DNA of 5,500 nucleotides, taken from the NCBI GenBank assembly GCA_003486945.1, contig DNFL01000211.1:1-5500 (forward strand), written 5' to 3'. The notes under the pieces are model-generated. The model did not search any database. It saw nothing but the letters and a program-made list of their open reading frames with translations, and had not been told where the DNA came from. The position numbers and the translations under genes were made by a program. This stretch comes from Hyphomonas sp. (GTDB lineage Bacteria; Pseudomonadota; Alphaproteobacteria; Caulobacterales; Hyphomonadaceae). Of the stretch, positions 1 to 4,850 are shown piece by piece (position 1 is the stretch's first letter; each line of letters opens with the position of its first letter).

Positions 1-102
1 CACGAACAGGGCAGGGGGCAAGCCCTCCGGCATATGGCGCGCGGCAAGGCGTGCGGCGGCGGCGAGCTTGCGCCGCGCCCGGCTTTGGGGTTCTAGGCTC
101 AT
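1..102 (-). CDS. N-terminal fragment, probably thiamine-phosphate-synthase-like protein (runs off left edge)
   Basis: Reading leftward, an open frame starts at an ATG at 102 (or an in-frame ATG at 108) and stays open to base 1. It gives about 34-36 residues beginning MSMSLEPQSRARRKLAAAAR and reaching MPEGLPPALFV at the edge. The basic, Ala-rich N-terminus followed by LPPALFV resembles alphaproteobacterial thiamine-phosphate-synthase-like proteins, where this leads into the first beta strand of the TIM barrel. I know this resemblance from memory of the family; the catalytic part lies outside the window. Neither start has a clear Shine-Dalgarno sequence. The gene is divergent from yggS with at most 4 bp between start codons, so any promoter must lie inside one of the two coding regions. 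That a protein starts here is fairly likely; its function is tentative. Confidence 0.5.
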   Translation of the reverse strand, partial: MSLEPQSRARRKLAAAARLAARHMPEGLPPALFV

Positions 103-106
103 CGAC

Positions 107-766
107 ATGACCGATACGCCGGAACTGACGATTTCCCAACGCCGCGCCGCAATCCTCGGCGAACTCGCTGCCGCCGCGGCGCCGCCGCCCGTGCTCGTCG
201 CCGTATCGAAGTCGCAGACGGATGAGGCCATCACGGAACTCCTCGCCGCTGGCCAGCGGGTGTTCGGCGAGAACCGCGTGCAGGAAGCAATGGCCCATTG
301 GGAAGGGAAGCGCAGCGCTTTCCCGGATCTCGAGCTTCACCTCATCGGCCCTTTGCAGACCAACAAGGCGGAAGACGCCGTGCGCCTGTTCGATGTCATC
401 CAGACGCTCGACCGCCCGAAACTCGCCGACGCGCTCGCTGCGGCCAATGCCAAAGTGGGCCGCGCGCCGCGCCTGATGATCCAGGTGAACACCGGCGAAG
501 AGCCGCAAAAAGCGGGCGTCCTTCCGGCAGATCTTGCCGCGCTCATCGCTTACGCCAGAGACAAGGGCCTCGCCCCCGAAGGCCTGATGTGTATTCCGCC
601 TGCGGACGAACCTGCTGGTCCGCATTTCGCGCTGCTCGCCAAACTCGCCCGCGCGCAAGGTTTGCCAAGTCTCTCCATGGGCATGAGCGGTGACTACACA
701 CTCGCCGCCCGCTTTGGCGCTACGCATGTCCGCGTCGGCACGGCGCTGTTCGGCGCGCGAGCCTAG
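107..766 (+). CDS. yggS: YggS/PLPHP family pyridoxal-5'-phosphate homeostasis protein
   Basis: A 219-residue cytosolic protein of the YggS/PROSC (COG0325) family, a single-domain TIM-barrel protein related to the N-domain of alanine racemase. It binds PLP and helps balance vitamin B6 and amino/keto-acid pools; no enzymatic reaction is established for the family. The PLP-binding lysine is K35 in VAVSK (31-35). Other family blocks are FGENRVQE (53-60), HLIGPLQTNK (78-87), a QVNTGEE..KAGV segment near 125-137, and near the C-terminus SMGMSGDY followed by THVRVGTALFG, which makes the phosphate site. The length is normal. The ATG at 107 is chosen over an upstream in-frame TTG at 68, because the extra 13 Arg-rich residues do not fit the family and lie across the divergent gene. 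Its stop (764-766) overlaps the stop of the convergent L,D-transpeptidase gene in a CTAG tetranucleotide. Confidence 0.95.
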   Translation: MTDTPELTISQRRAAILGELAAAAAPPPVLVAVSKSQTDEAITELLAAGQRVFGENRVQEAMAHWEGKRSAFPDLELHLIGPLQTNKAEDAVRLFDVIQTLDRPKLADALAAANAKVGRAPRLMIQVNTGEEPQKAGVLPADLAALIAYARDKGLAPEGLMCIPPADEPAGPHFALLAKLARAQGLPSLSMGMSGDYTLAARFGATHVRVGTALFGARA

Positions 767-1272
767 GCGCGGATTTCGATCACGGAGCCGCCGCCAAGGT
801 GCTTCAGCACTGCGCGTAGGTCCGCCTCCGCCAGTGCCACACATCCTTCCGTAGGCGGATAACCCTCCCGCGCAACGTGAAGGAAGATGGCGCTGCCTTT
901 GCCGGGCACGACAGGATTGTCATTATATCCAAGCTCGACAACGAGATCATAGACCGGGTCCGCCCGCCACATCCGCTCATGACTGAAAGGGCAGGGCAGG
1001 GGCACCAAACGATTGTAATCCGCCTCCGCCAGATCATCGCACCAGCCGTCCTGCGGTCTCAGCGCCACCGCGGGCACGCCGGTTTCCGGTGCCGGCCCCT
1101 TGTCCGCCCGGTAATAAACCCGCCGCACTGGCCAGACCCCGATGGGTGAGGCGCCATCCCCCTCGCGCTTCTGCGCCGCCGCCACAACGCCGCCTCTGCC
1201 CAATGCGCACCGGAATGCCAGGCCGCCGCCCTCAAACCGACCATCCGCCCGGGCGATGAAACTGCTTGCCAC
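763..1272 (-). CDS. L,D-transpeptidase (YkuD) family protein without signal peptide
   Basis: A 169-residue protein of the COG3786-type branch of the YkuD fold. Related L,D-transpeptidases make 3-3 peptidoglycan cross-links or attach proteins to the wall; the substrate of this branch is not settled. Visible blocks are LGRGGV near 24-29, KREGDGASPIGVWPVRRVYYR (35-55, EGDG signature), DGWCDD (75-80), YNRLV (86-90), ELGYND (113-118) and GKGSAIFLHVA (124-134). The catalytic pair is H132 and C144 within PTEGCVAL (140-147). The usual Ser before GC is Glu, preceded by Thr, and the usual Arg after it is absent, which is normal for this branch. The start is a GTG at 1272 preceded by GGGAG. An in-frame TAA at 1293-1291 excludes any longer form, so there is no signal peptide or membrane segment. 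The gene is divergent from the cenR-like gene, with a 104-bp spacer. Confidence 0.9.
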   Translation of the reverse strand: MASSFIARADGRFEGGGLAFRCALGRGGVVAAAQKREGDGASPIGVWPVRRVYYRADKGPAPETGVPAVALRPQDGWCDDLAEADYNRLVPLPCPFSHERMWRADPVYDLVVELGYNDNPVVPGKGSAIFLHVAREGYPPTEGCVALAEADLRAVLKHLGGGSVIEIRA

Positions 1273-1278
1273 GGCCTG

Positions 1279-1283
1279 CTCCC
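1279..1283 (-). promoter_or_regulatory. Shine-Dalgarno GGGAG supporting the GTG start at 1272
   Basis: On the minus strand GGGAG lies 6 nt before the GTG at 1272. With a TAA only six codons upstream in the same frame, this is the only well-supported start for the L,D-transpeptidase gene. Confidence 0.6.
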
Positions 1284-1293
1284 GGGATTGTTA

Positions 1294-1322
1294 TTGGCGT
1301 CAAGGCTCTCGCCCACCATATG
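1294..1322 (+). promoter_or_regulatory. Weak promoter candidate upstream of the cenR-like gene
   Basis: TTGGCG at 1294-1299 and CATATG at 1317-1322 are separated by 17 bp. The matches to the sigma-70 consensus are 4/6 and 3/6. The pair lies in the spacer between the divergent L,D-transpeptidase and cenR-like genes, with the implied start about 50 bp before the ATG. The match is poor, so this is only the best available guess. I see no convincing matching promoter for the leftward gene. Confidence 0.22.
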
Positions 1323-1376
1323 CGTACGGATCTGCGCGCGCCAAGGGGGCGCCGCCCCGCATCAGGACCCGGCGCA

Positions 1377-2063
1377 ATGAACGGCAAGAAACATATCCTG
1401 ATCGTCGATGATGAGGCCGATTTCCGCGAGTCGCTCACGGAACAGTTCGAACTGTCGGACGGTTTCGTGGTCCAGTCCGCCGCCACCGGCGAGGAAGCGC
1501 TGGAGAAAGCCGCTGCCGCCCGCACCGATCTGATCGTGCTGGATGTCGACATGCCGGGCATTGGCGGTATCGAAACCTGCCGCCGCCTCCGCGCCGCCGG
1601 CAACCGCGTACCGGTCATCATGCTTACCGGCCGCACCGGCGAGGCGGACACGGTCGGCGGCCTCGATGCCGGCGCCAATGATTATGTCACCAAGCCCTTC
1701 GCCTTCGCCGTCCTGCTCGCCCGCGTGCGCGCGCAGCTGCGCAGCTTCGAACAGACCGAAGACGCCACGTTCGAAATCGGCCCTTACGAGTTCCGCCCCT
1801 CCACCAAAACGCTGCGCTCAAAGGAAGGCCGCCGCATCCGGCTTACGGAGAAGGAAACCGAAATCCTGAAATACCTCTACCGCGCCGGCGGCAAACCGGT
1901 CGCGCGCGAACAGCTCCTGTCGGAAGTCTGGGGCTATAACGCGGCGGTCACCACGCACACGCTCGAGACGCACATCTACCGCCTTCGCCAGAAAGTCGAA
2001 CCCGACCCCGGCAACGCGCGCCTCCTGCTGACCGATCCCGGCGGATACCGGCTGCAGCCCTGA
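1377..2063 (+). CDS. cenR: OmpR-class response regulator, CenR/OtpR-like cell-envelope regulator
   Basis: A 228-residue cytosolic two-component transcription factor. The receiver domain (about 5-120) has the acidic pair D11/D12, phospho-acceptor D56 in LIVLDVD, T84 in IMLTG, and K106 in DYVTKP. The C-terminal winged helix (about 133-227) contains RLTEKETEILKYLYRAGGK, EVWGYN and the recognition helix THTLETHIYRLRQKVE, ending in GGYRLQP. The linker QTEDATFEIGPYEF and the VTTHTLETHIYRLRQ segment closely recall CenR of Caulobacter and OtpR of Brucella, which control envelope genes. I recognise this from memory, so the family call is strong and orthology only probable. The ATG at 1377 has AGGA at 1364-1367, 9 nt upstream. 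A longer frame from 1266 would add 37 unrelated residues. No histidine kinase lies in the window; CenK and CenR are likewise encoded apart in Caulobacter. The next gene is convergent, 9 bp away, with no terminator visible between them. Confidence 0.9.
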   Translation: MNGKKHILIVDDEADFRESLTEQFELSDGFVVQSAATGEEALEKAAAARTDLIVLDVDMPGIGGIETCRRLRAAGNRVPVIMLTGRTGEADTVGGLDAGANDYVTKPFAFAVLLARVRAQLRSFEQTEDATFEIGPYEFRPSTKTLRSKEGRRIRLTEKETEILKYLYRAGGKPVAREQLLSEVWGYNAAVTTHTLETHIYRLRQKVEPDPGNARLLLTDPGGYRLQP

Positions 2064-2072
2064 GGCTCGGCC

Positions 2073-2882
2073 CTACGCCTTCACATCCACACTGATTGGT
2101 GCGTGGTCGGAGGGTTTCCATCCACCGCGCCAGGCGAGGTGCACGCGGTAGCTTGGCACTTTCACATCTGCCAGCGCCTCCTTGCTCGCCCAGATATGGT
2201 CGAGCCTGCGGCCTTTGTTGGCCGCGGCCCAGTCCGCCGCCCGGTAGCTCCACCAGGAATACAGCTTCTGCTCCGCCGGCACAGCCAGCCTGCCAATATC
2301 GGCAAAGCCGGCAGACTTGCGCCCGTCTTCCAGCCGCTCGGTTTCTTCCGGCGTGTGCGAGACGATGTTCAGCAGTTGCTTGTGCGACCAGACATCATTC
2401 TCGTGCGGCGCCACGTTGAGATCGCCGACAAGGATACGCCGACCGCTTTTGTTGAGCTTTTTGTAGACGTGCCCCAGCCGGCCCAAGAAATCCAGCTTGT
2501 GCGCGAACTTGTCGTTTTGCTCCGGGTCCGGAATATCGCCGCCCGCGGGCAGGTAGATATTGTGGATCTCGAGCCCATTCTTCATCCGCGCTGCAATCAC
2601 GCGCGCATGGCCTTCGCGGCAGAGGTCTGGCGCATCGATCAGCTCCAGCGGCTGGCGCGAGGCAATCGCCACGCCCGCATGCCCGCCGCGCTGGCCGCGC
2701 ATCACCACATGCGGCAGGCCCATATCCTTGAACGCCTTCAACGGAAATTCGCCGTCCTGGCATTTCGTTTCCTGCAGGCAGACGACGTCCGGCTTTTCGG
2801 CCGCGACAAAGCCTTCGACATTCGGTGCGCGCAGGCGGACCGAGTTGATGTTCCAGCTGACGATTCTGAGGGATTTGGCCAT
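2073..2882 (-). CDS. xth: Exodeoxyribonuclease III (AP endonuclease, ExoIII/EEP family)
   Basis: A 269-residue protein of normal XthA length. It cleaves DNA 5' to abasic sites and removes 3'-blocking groups in base excision repair, and has 3'-5' exonuclease activity; it needs Mg2+. The active-site set of the endonuclease/exonuclease/phosphatase fold is complete: N11 in SWNINS, E38 in LQETK (metal ligand), Y110 in NIYLPAG, D154 and N156 in GDLNVAP, D228 in RLDHIW, and H260 in SDHAPI at the C-terminus. The ATG at 2882 starts MAKSLRIVSWN directly before the first beta strand, as is usual for the family. No clear Shine-Dalgarno sequence precedes it. It converges with the cenR-like gene, with 9 bp between the stops. 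Upstream, on the same strand, lies lolA, separated by a 246-bp region rich in inverted repeats, so xth probably has its own promoter. Confidence 0.97.
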   Translation of the reverse strand: MAKSLRIVSWNINSVRLRAPNVEGFVAAEKPDVVCLQETKCQDGEFPLKAFKDMGLPHVVMRGQRGGHAGVAIASRQPLELIDAPDLCREGHARVIAARMKNGLEIHNIYLPAGGDIPDPEQNDKFAHKLDFLGRLGHVYKKLNKSGRRILVGDLNVAPHENDVWSHKQLLNIVSHTPEETERLEDGRKSAGFADIGRLAVPAEQKLYSWWSYRAADWAAANKGRRLDHIWASKEALADVKVPSYRVHLAWRGGWKPSDHAPISVDVKA

Positions 2883-2888
2883 CCGGTC

Positions 2889-2917
2889 TGACTAGGCAGG
2901 TGGCCCTTAAACGTCAA
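2889..2917 (-). promoter_or_regulatory. Candidate xth promoter (TTGACG ... TAGTCA)
   Basis: Reading leftward, TTGACG (2917-2912, 5/6 to the -35 consensus) is followed after 17 bp by TAGTCA (2894-2889, only 2/6 to -10). Transcription would begin at or within a base or two of the xth ATG at 2882, giving an almost leaderless mRNA. That fits the missing Shine-Dalgarno sequence. The -35 hexamer touches the hairpin at 2918-2946. The weak -10 keeps confidence low. Confidence 0.3.
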
Positions 2918-2946
2918 CGCGCCCGAACGCGGGGTGTTCGGGCGCG
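2918..2946 (-). terminator. Strong GC-rich hairpin, possible leftward terminator
   Basis: CGCGCCCGAAC (2918-2928) and GTTCGGGCGCG (2936-2946) form a perfect 11-bp stem with a 7-nt loop. Read leftward, the stem is followed by TTGACGTTT, which is a poor U-tract, so it would be an imperfect intrinsic terminator for leftward transcripts from lolA or from the candidate RNA. On the plus strand no U-tract follows. It could instead be an mRNA 3'-end stabiliser or a protein-binding palindrome. The stem is certain; the role is inferred. Confidence 0.4.
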
Positions 2947-2947
2947 C

Positions 2948-2969
2948 CGGACGCTATGAAAAGCGTCTG
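2948..2969 (+). terminator. Hairpin followed by TTTT, terminator-like on the plus strand
   Basis: The arms 2948-2955 and 2962-2969 (core GACGCT/AGCGTC) pair over 8 bp including one G-T, with loop ATGAAA. On the plus strand TTTT (2970-2973) follows directly. No plus-strand gene needs an end here, because the nearest ends at 2063 and xth is antisense. It may therefore stop readthrough or antisense transcription, or simply be the 3' helix of a leftward RNA. Confidence 0.3.
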
Positions 2970-2972
2970 TTT

Positions 2973-3105
2973 TCTGACCGAGCAGTGTGCGACCGGTCCG
3001 ATCGGTTGGCCAGAGGGTTCACAGCGGGGGGTCGATGCTGCGCGAGGTTACTGGCCCCTCGATAGTGGTATTAATGTCACTGCACCGCAGATTCGCAAGT
3101 TAATT
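2973..3105 (-). ncRNA. Candidate structured small RNA with a long 6S-like imperfect hairpin
   Basis: The intergenic DNA folds by hand into one long interrupted stem. In leftward reading the pairs are 3091-3088 with 2973-2976, 3083-3078 with 2982-2987 (GCAGTG/CACTGC), 3063-3060 with 3001-3004, 3056-3051 with 3008-3013 (GGCCAG/CTGGCC), and 3042-3037 with 3020-3025, capped by an 11-nt loop. That is about 26 bp. A large internal loop lies between the second and third helices (14 nt at 3064-3077, AT-rich with TTAATACC; 13 nt at 2988-3000). A long rod with a central bubble, AT-rich on one side, is the outline of 6S RNA, which binds sigma-70 RNA polymerase. That likeness is inference. Leftward orientation is preferred because a promoter-like pair ends just before it and hairpins lie at its far end. 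The same helices can form on the plus strand. No open reading frame explains the region. Confidence 0.38.
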
Positions 3106-3112
3106 GGACGTA

Positions 3113-3142
3113 ATTCCACTTGACGACGTCAGCGGTTGTCAA
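3113..3142 (-). promoter_or_regulatory. Promoter candidate for the intergenic RNA (TTGACA-18-TGGAAT)
   Basis: Reading leftward, a perfect TTGACA (3142-3137) lies in the last codons of lolA. It is followed after 18 bp by TGGAAT (3118-3113, 4/6 to -10). Initiation near 3105 would place the start just outside the long hairpin. The 60 bases at 3061-3120 hold only 25 G/C, far below the surrounding DNA. The TTGACA overlaps codons for Phe-Asp-Asn near the lolA stop, so part of the match may be chance. Confidence 0.4.
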
Positions 3143-3791
3143 AGTCCCGCAGGATGAACAGGCGGGGGTTCAGCTTGGCGCCGGTTTCGATGCCGCTGAG
3201 CAGTACCGAAGTGCGACCGCCATTGCCGTCCACTGTCCGCCACCCGGCCAGTGAATTGTCCGCGCTCGCCAGGATCACGGTCAGCGTGCCCTCCATCTCG
3301 CCGGACTTGTCACGCAGCGTGATATTGGTCTTGTCGCCAGTGCGACGCACGTCGATCACCTCGGCCTGCGCCTCGATATCGAGCTTGTCCGACAAGAGCA
3401 GGTTCAGCGGCGTCTTGGCCAGCGGCACGCGGTCGGTCGTCTCGAGGTCTGCGTCCTGCAGCGCCACGGTCGCTCCGTCGCTGACCAGCAGCAGCGGCAC
3501 CGGATCGTCATAGTCGAAGCGCACCTTGCCGGGACGAGACATCGCGAACTGGCCCGTAGAATAGGAGCCATCCGGCGAATACTGCTCGAACTTGCCGCGC
3601 GCCGTTTTCACGCCGGCCAGCGCCTTCGAGGCTTCCTTCAGCAGTTTCGAGCGTTCCGCGGCCGTCATCGGCGCGGCAGTGTCGGCCTTCGCAGCGATGC
3701 CCGGGGCAGGCTGTACCTGCTTCAGGCCTAGGGTTACCGGGGCCCCGAAGATCAGGGAGAGGGCGCTCACGCTGGCAATCAGGTTCATCAT
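3129..3791 (-). CDS. lolA: LolA-family outer-membrane lipoprotein carrier protein
   Basis: A 220-residue periplasmic protein expected to take lipoproteins released from the inner membrane by the Lol ABC transporter and pass them to the outer membrane. It has the LolA signatures: GKFEQ (66-70), a dG...GQF.MSRPGKVRFDYDDP block (75-97), LLVSDG (101-106), TPLNLLLSD (127-135), and a C-terminal GWRTVD...TSVLLSGIETGAKLNPRLF (183-212). The N-terminus has a hydrophobic export segment (about 4-23), then a Pro/Ala-rich stretch. The n-region is just MMN, with no Lys or Arg before the hydrophobic core, which is unusual for a Sec signal. No upstream in-frame start could supply one. The ATG at 3791 follows AAGGAGG by 8 nt. 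The gene is divergent from cnoX. Length and domain order are normal for the family; an export role without LolB is common in alphaproteobacteria. Confidence 0.9.
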   Translation of the reverse strand: MMNLIASVSALSLIFGAPVTLGLKQVQPAPGIAAKADTAAPMTAAERSKLLKEASKALAGVKTARGKFEQYSPDGSYSTGQFAMSRPGKVRFDYDDPVPLLLVSDGATVALQDADLETTDRVPLAKTPLNLLLSDKLDIEAQAEVIDVRRTGDKTNITLRDKSGEMEGTLTVILASADNSLAGWRTVDGNGGRTSVLLSGIETGAKLNPRLFILRDFDNR

Positions 3792-3799
3792 GTCTTCGG

Positions 3800-3806
3800 C
3801 CTCCTT
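3800..3806 (-). promoter_or_regulatory. Near-perfect Shine-Dalgarno of lolA
   Basis: AAGGAGG on the minus strand lies 8 nt before the first of two tandem ATGs (3791 and 3788). It favours the 3791 start, and it is the strongest ribosome binding site in the window. Confidence 0.75.
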
Positions 3807-3825
3807 ATTGACCGTCGGGGTCCGG

Positions 3826-3855
3826 ATTACACTTAGGCGCCTGAACCTGTCCTAA
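3826..3855 (-). promoter_or_regulatory. Candidate lolA promoter
   Basis: Reading leftward, TGTAAT (3831-3826) matches 5/6 of the -10 consensus. TTAGGA (3855-3850), 18 bp upstream, matches 3/6 of -35. The implied start near 3819 gives a leader of about 28 nt containing the AAGGAGG. The -35 lies inside an inverted repeat, so a repressor or activator could act there. Confidence 0.35.
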
Positions 3856-3880
3856 ACAGGGCAATGAGCAGACGTTCAGG
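3840..3880. repeat. Nested inverted repeats in the lolA/cnoX divergent region
   Basis: The outer arms CCTGAAC (3840-3846) and GTTCAGG (3874-3880) are perfect 7-bp inverses 27 bp apart. Inside, CCTGT (3846-3850) and ACAGG (3856-3860) form a second perfect repeat around CCTAA. The inner repeat overlaps the proposed lolA -35. Within it GAAC (3843-3846), 7 bp, then AAAC (3854-3857) is one mismatch from the alphaproteobacterial LexA pattern GAAC-N7-GAAC. This could be an operator for one or both divergent genes. The repeats are seen directly; the function is inferred. Confidence 0.4.
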
Positions 3881-3883
3881 AAG

Positions 3884-3905
3884 CCGCAGGCCGCGCCGCT
3901 TGCGG
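3884..3905 (+). terminator. Attenuator-like hairpin in the cnoX leader
   Basis: CCGCAGGC (3884-3891) pairs with GCTTGCGG (3898-3905) over 8 bp including one G-T, with loop CGCGCC. ATTTTC follows at once on the plus strand. It lies about 50 bp before the cnoX start and downstream of the inverted repeats, where it could reduce readthrough or shape the leader. The U-tract has only four T, so it is a weak candidate. Confidence 0.3.
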
Positions 3906-3956
3906 ATTTTCAGGTTGCATCCCATCTTGCCGCCTGAATCTCAAGGGACACCCGAC

Positions 3957-4844
3957 ATGGCGACCGCAGGCCTCCAACACACCAAAGACGGCACCGATCA
4001 GGGCTTCATGGCCGATGTGGTCGAAGCCTCGATGGAACAACCCGTCATCGTCGACTTCTGGGCGCCGTGGTGCGGGCCCTGCCGCACGCTCGGCCCGATC
4101 CTCGAAAAGTCGGTCGAGGCGAAGAAAGGCGCGGTCAAGCTCGTCAAGATCAATACCGAGGACCATCCCGCCTATGCCGGCCAGCTCGGCGTGCGCTCGA
4201 TCCCGGCGGTCTATGCCTTCCACAAGGGCCGCCCGGTCGACGGGTTCCTCGGCGCGCTGCCGGAAAGCCAGGTCAACGCCTTCATCGAACGCATCCTGGG
4301 CGGCACCGATAACGCACAGGTGATCGCCGAAGCGCTCGCCCAGGCCGAAGCCGCCAGCCAGGCCGGCGACATTGCGCTCGCCGCGGAAATCTACGCCGCC
4401 ATCCTGCAAGAAGAGCCGGAGAACGTGGCAGCAATCGCCGGCCTCGCGCGCTGCTATCTCGCCAATGGCGATAAGGACCGCGCTCTCGCCACGCTCGACA
4501 TGGTGCCGGAAGCCAAGAAGAACGAAAGCCTCGTCAAGGGCGTGCGCATGGCCATCGAAATGGCTGCCGACGCGCCGGAGCCGACCGAGCTCGACGCGGC
4601 CCTTTCCGCCGTCAGCGCCAATCCGGCCGATCATCAGAAACGTTTCGAACTTGCCGAACACTTTGCCGCGGCGGGCCGCTACAAGGACGCTGCCGATCAC
4701 CTACTGATCATCCTGTCGGCCAAGCTCGACTGGGAAGGCGGCAAGGCGAAGGAAAAACTGCTGAAAGTCTTCGAAGCTGCCGGCGCCACCGATCCGGTCA
4801 CAACCGAAGGCCGCCGCCGCCTCGCCTCGCTTATGTTTGCCTGA
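3957..4844 (+). CDS. cnoX: Thioredoxin-TPR chaperedoxin (CnoX/YbbN family)
   Basis: A 295-residue cytosolic protein. The N-terminal thioredoxin domain (about 8-112) has FWAPWCGPC with active-site C39 and C42, and the cis-proline P83 in RSIPAV. The C-terminal part (about 118-290) is helical and Ala-rich, with TPR-like units such as EALAQAEAASQAGDIALAAEIY, PENVAAIAGLARCYLANGDKDRAL and HQKRFELAEHFAAAGRYKDA. This is the CnoX/YbbN architecture, in which a holdase-type chaperone protects substrates from aggregation and over-oxidation and passes them to GroEL. The E. coli protein has lost the CGPC motif, whereas here it is intact, as in Caulobacter, so redox activity is expected. The ATG at 3957 has AAGGGA (3943-3948) 8 nt upstream. 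A longer frame from 3864 would add an Arg-rich 31-residue tail without a spaced ribosome site. The next gene starts 57 bp downstream and is probably co-transcribed. Confidence 0.93.
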   Translation: MATAGLQHTKDGTDQGFMADVVEASMEQPVIVDFWAPWCGPCRTLGPILEKSVEAKKGAVKLVKINTEDHPAYAGQLGVRSIPAVYAFHKGRPVDGFLGALPESQVNAFIERILGGTDNAQVIAEALAQAEAASQAGDIALAAEIYAAILQEEPENVAAIAGLARCYLANGDKDRALATLDMVPEAKKNESLVKGVRMAIEMAADAPEPTELDAALSAVSANPADHQKRFELAEHFAAAGRYKDAADHLLIILSAKLDWEGGKAKEKLLKVFEAAGATDPVTTEGRRRLASLMFA

Positions 4845-4850
4845 TCGCGC

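Noticed and set aside
1266..1376. N-terminal extension of the cenR-like gene from 1266
   Set aside because: The receiver domain starts at MNGKKHILIVDDE with AGGA correctly spaced. The extra 37 residues cover the divergent spacer and overlap the L,D-transpeptidase start.
2103..2891. A 262-codon open frame on the plus strand opposite xth
   Set aside because: It lies antisense to a gene with every exonuclease III active-site residue, and its translation matches no family I know. High-GC coding DNA often leaves such shadows open.
2991..3005. Adjacent palindromes GACCGGTC and CCGATCGG as a regulator operator
   Set aside because: Short GC-rich self-complementary 8-mers are expected by chance here. 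They lie inside the proposed RNA bubble and are not placed over a recognisable promoter.
3808..3836. TTGACC as a -35 for a rightward cnoX promoter
   Set aside because: At 16-18 bp spacing the -10 positions (CACTTA, ACTTAG, CTTAGG) match the consensus poorly, so I do not call it.
3864..3956. N-terminal extension of cnoX from the ATG at 3864
   Set aside because: It would add an Arg-rich tail foreign to the family, its purine tract is only 2 nt from the ATG, and AAGGGA is properly placed for 3957.
3876..4700. A 274-codon open frame on the minus strand opposite cnoX
   Set aside because: It is antisense to a clear thioredoxin-TPR gene. The translation shows no domain and no well-placed ribosome site was seen.
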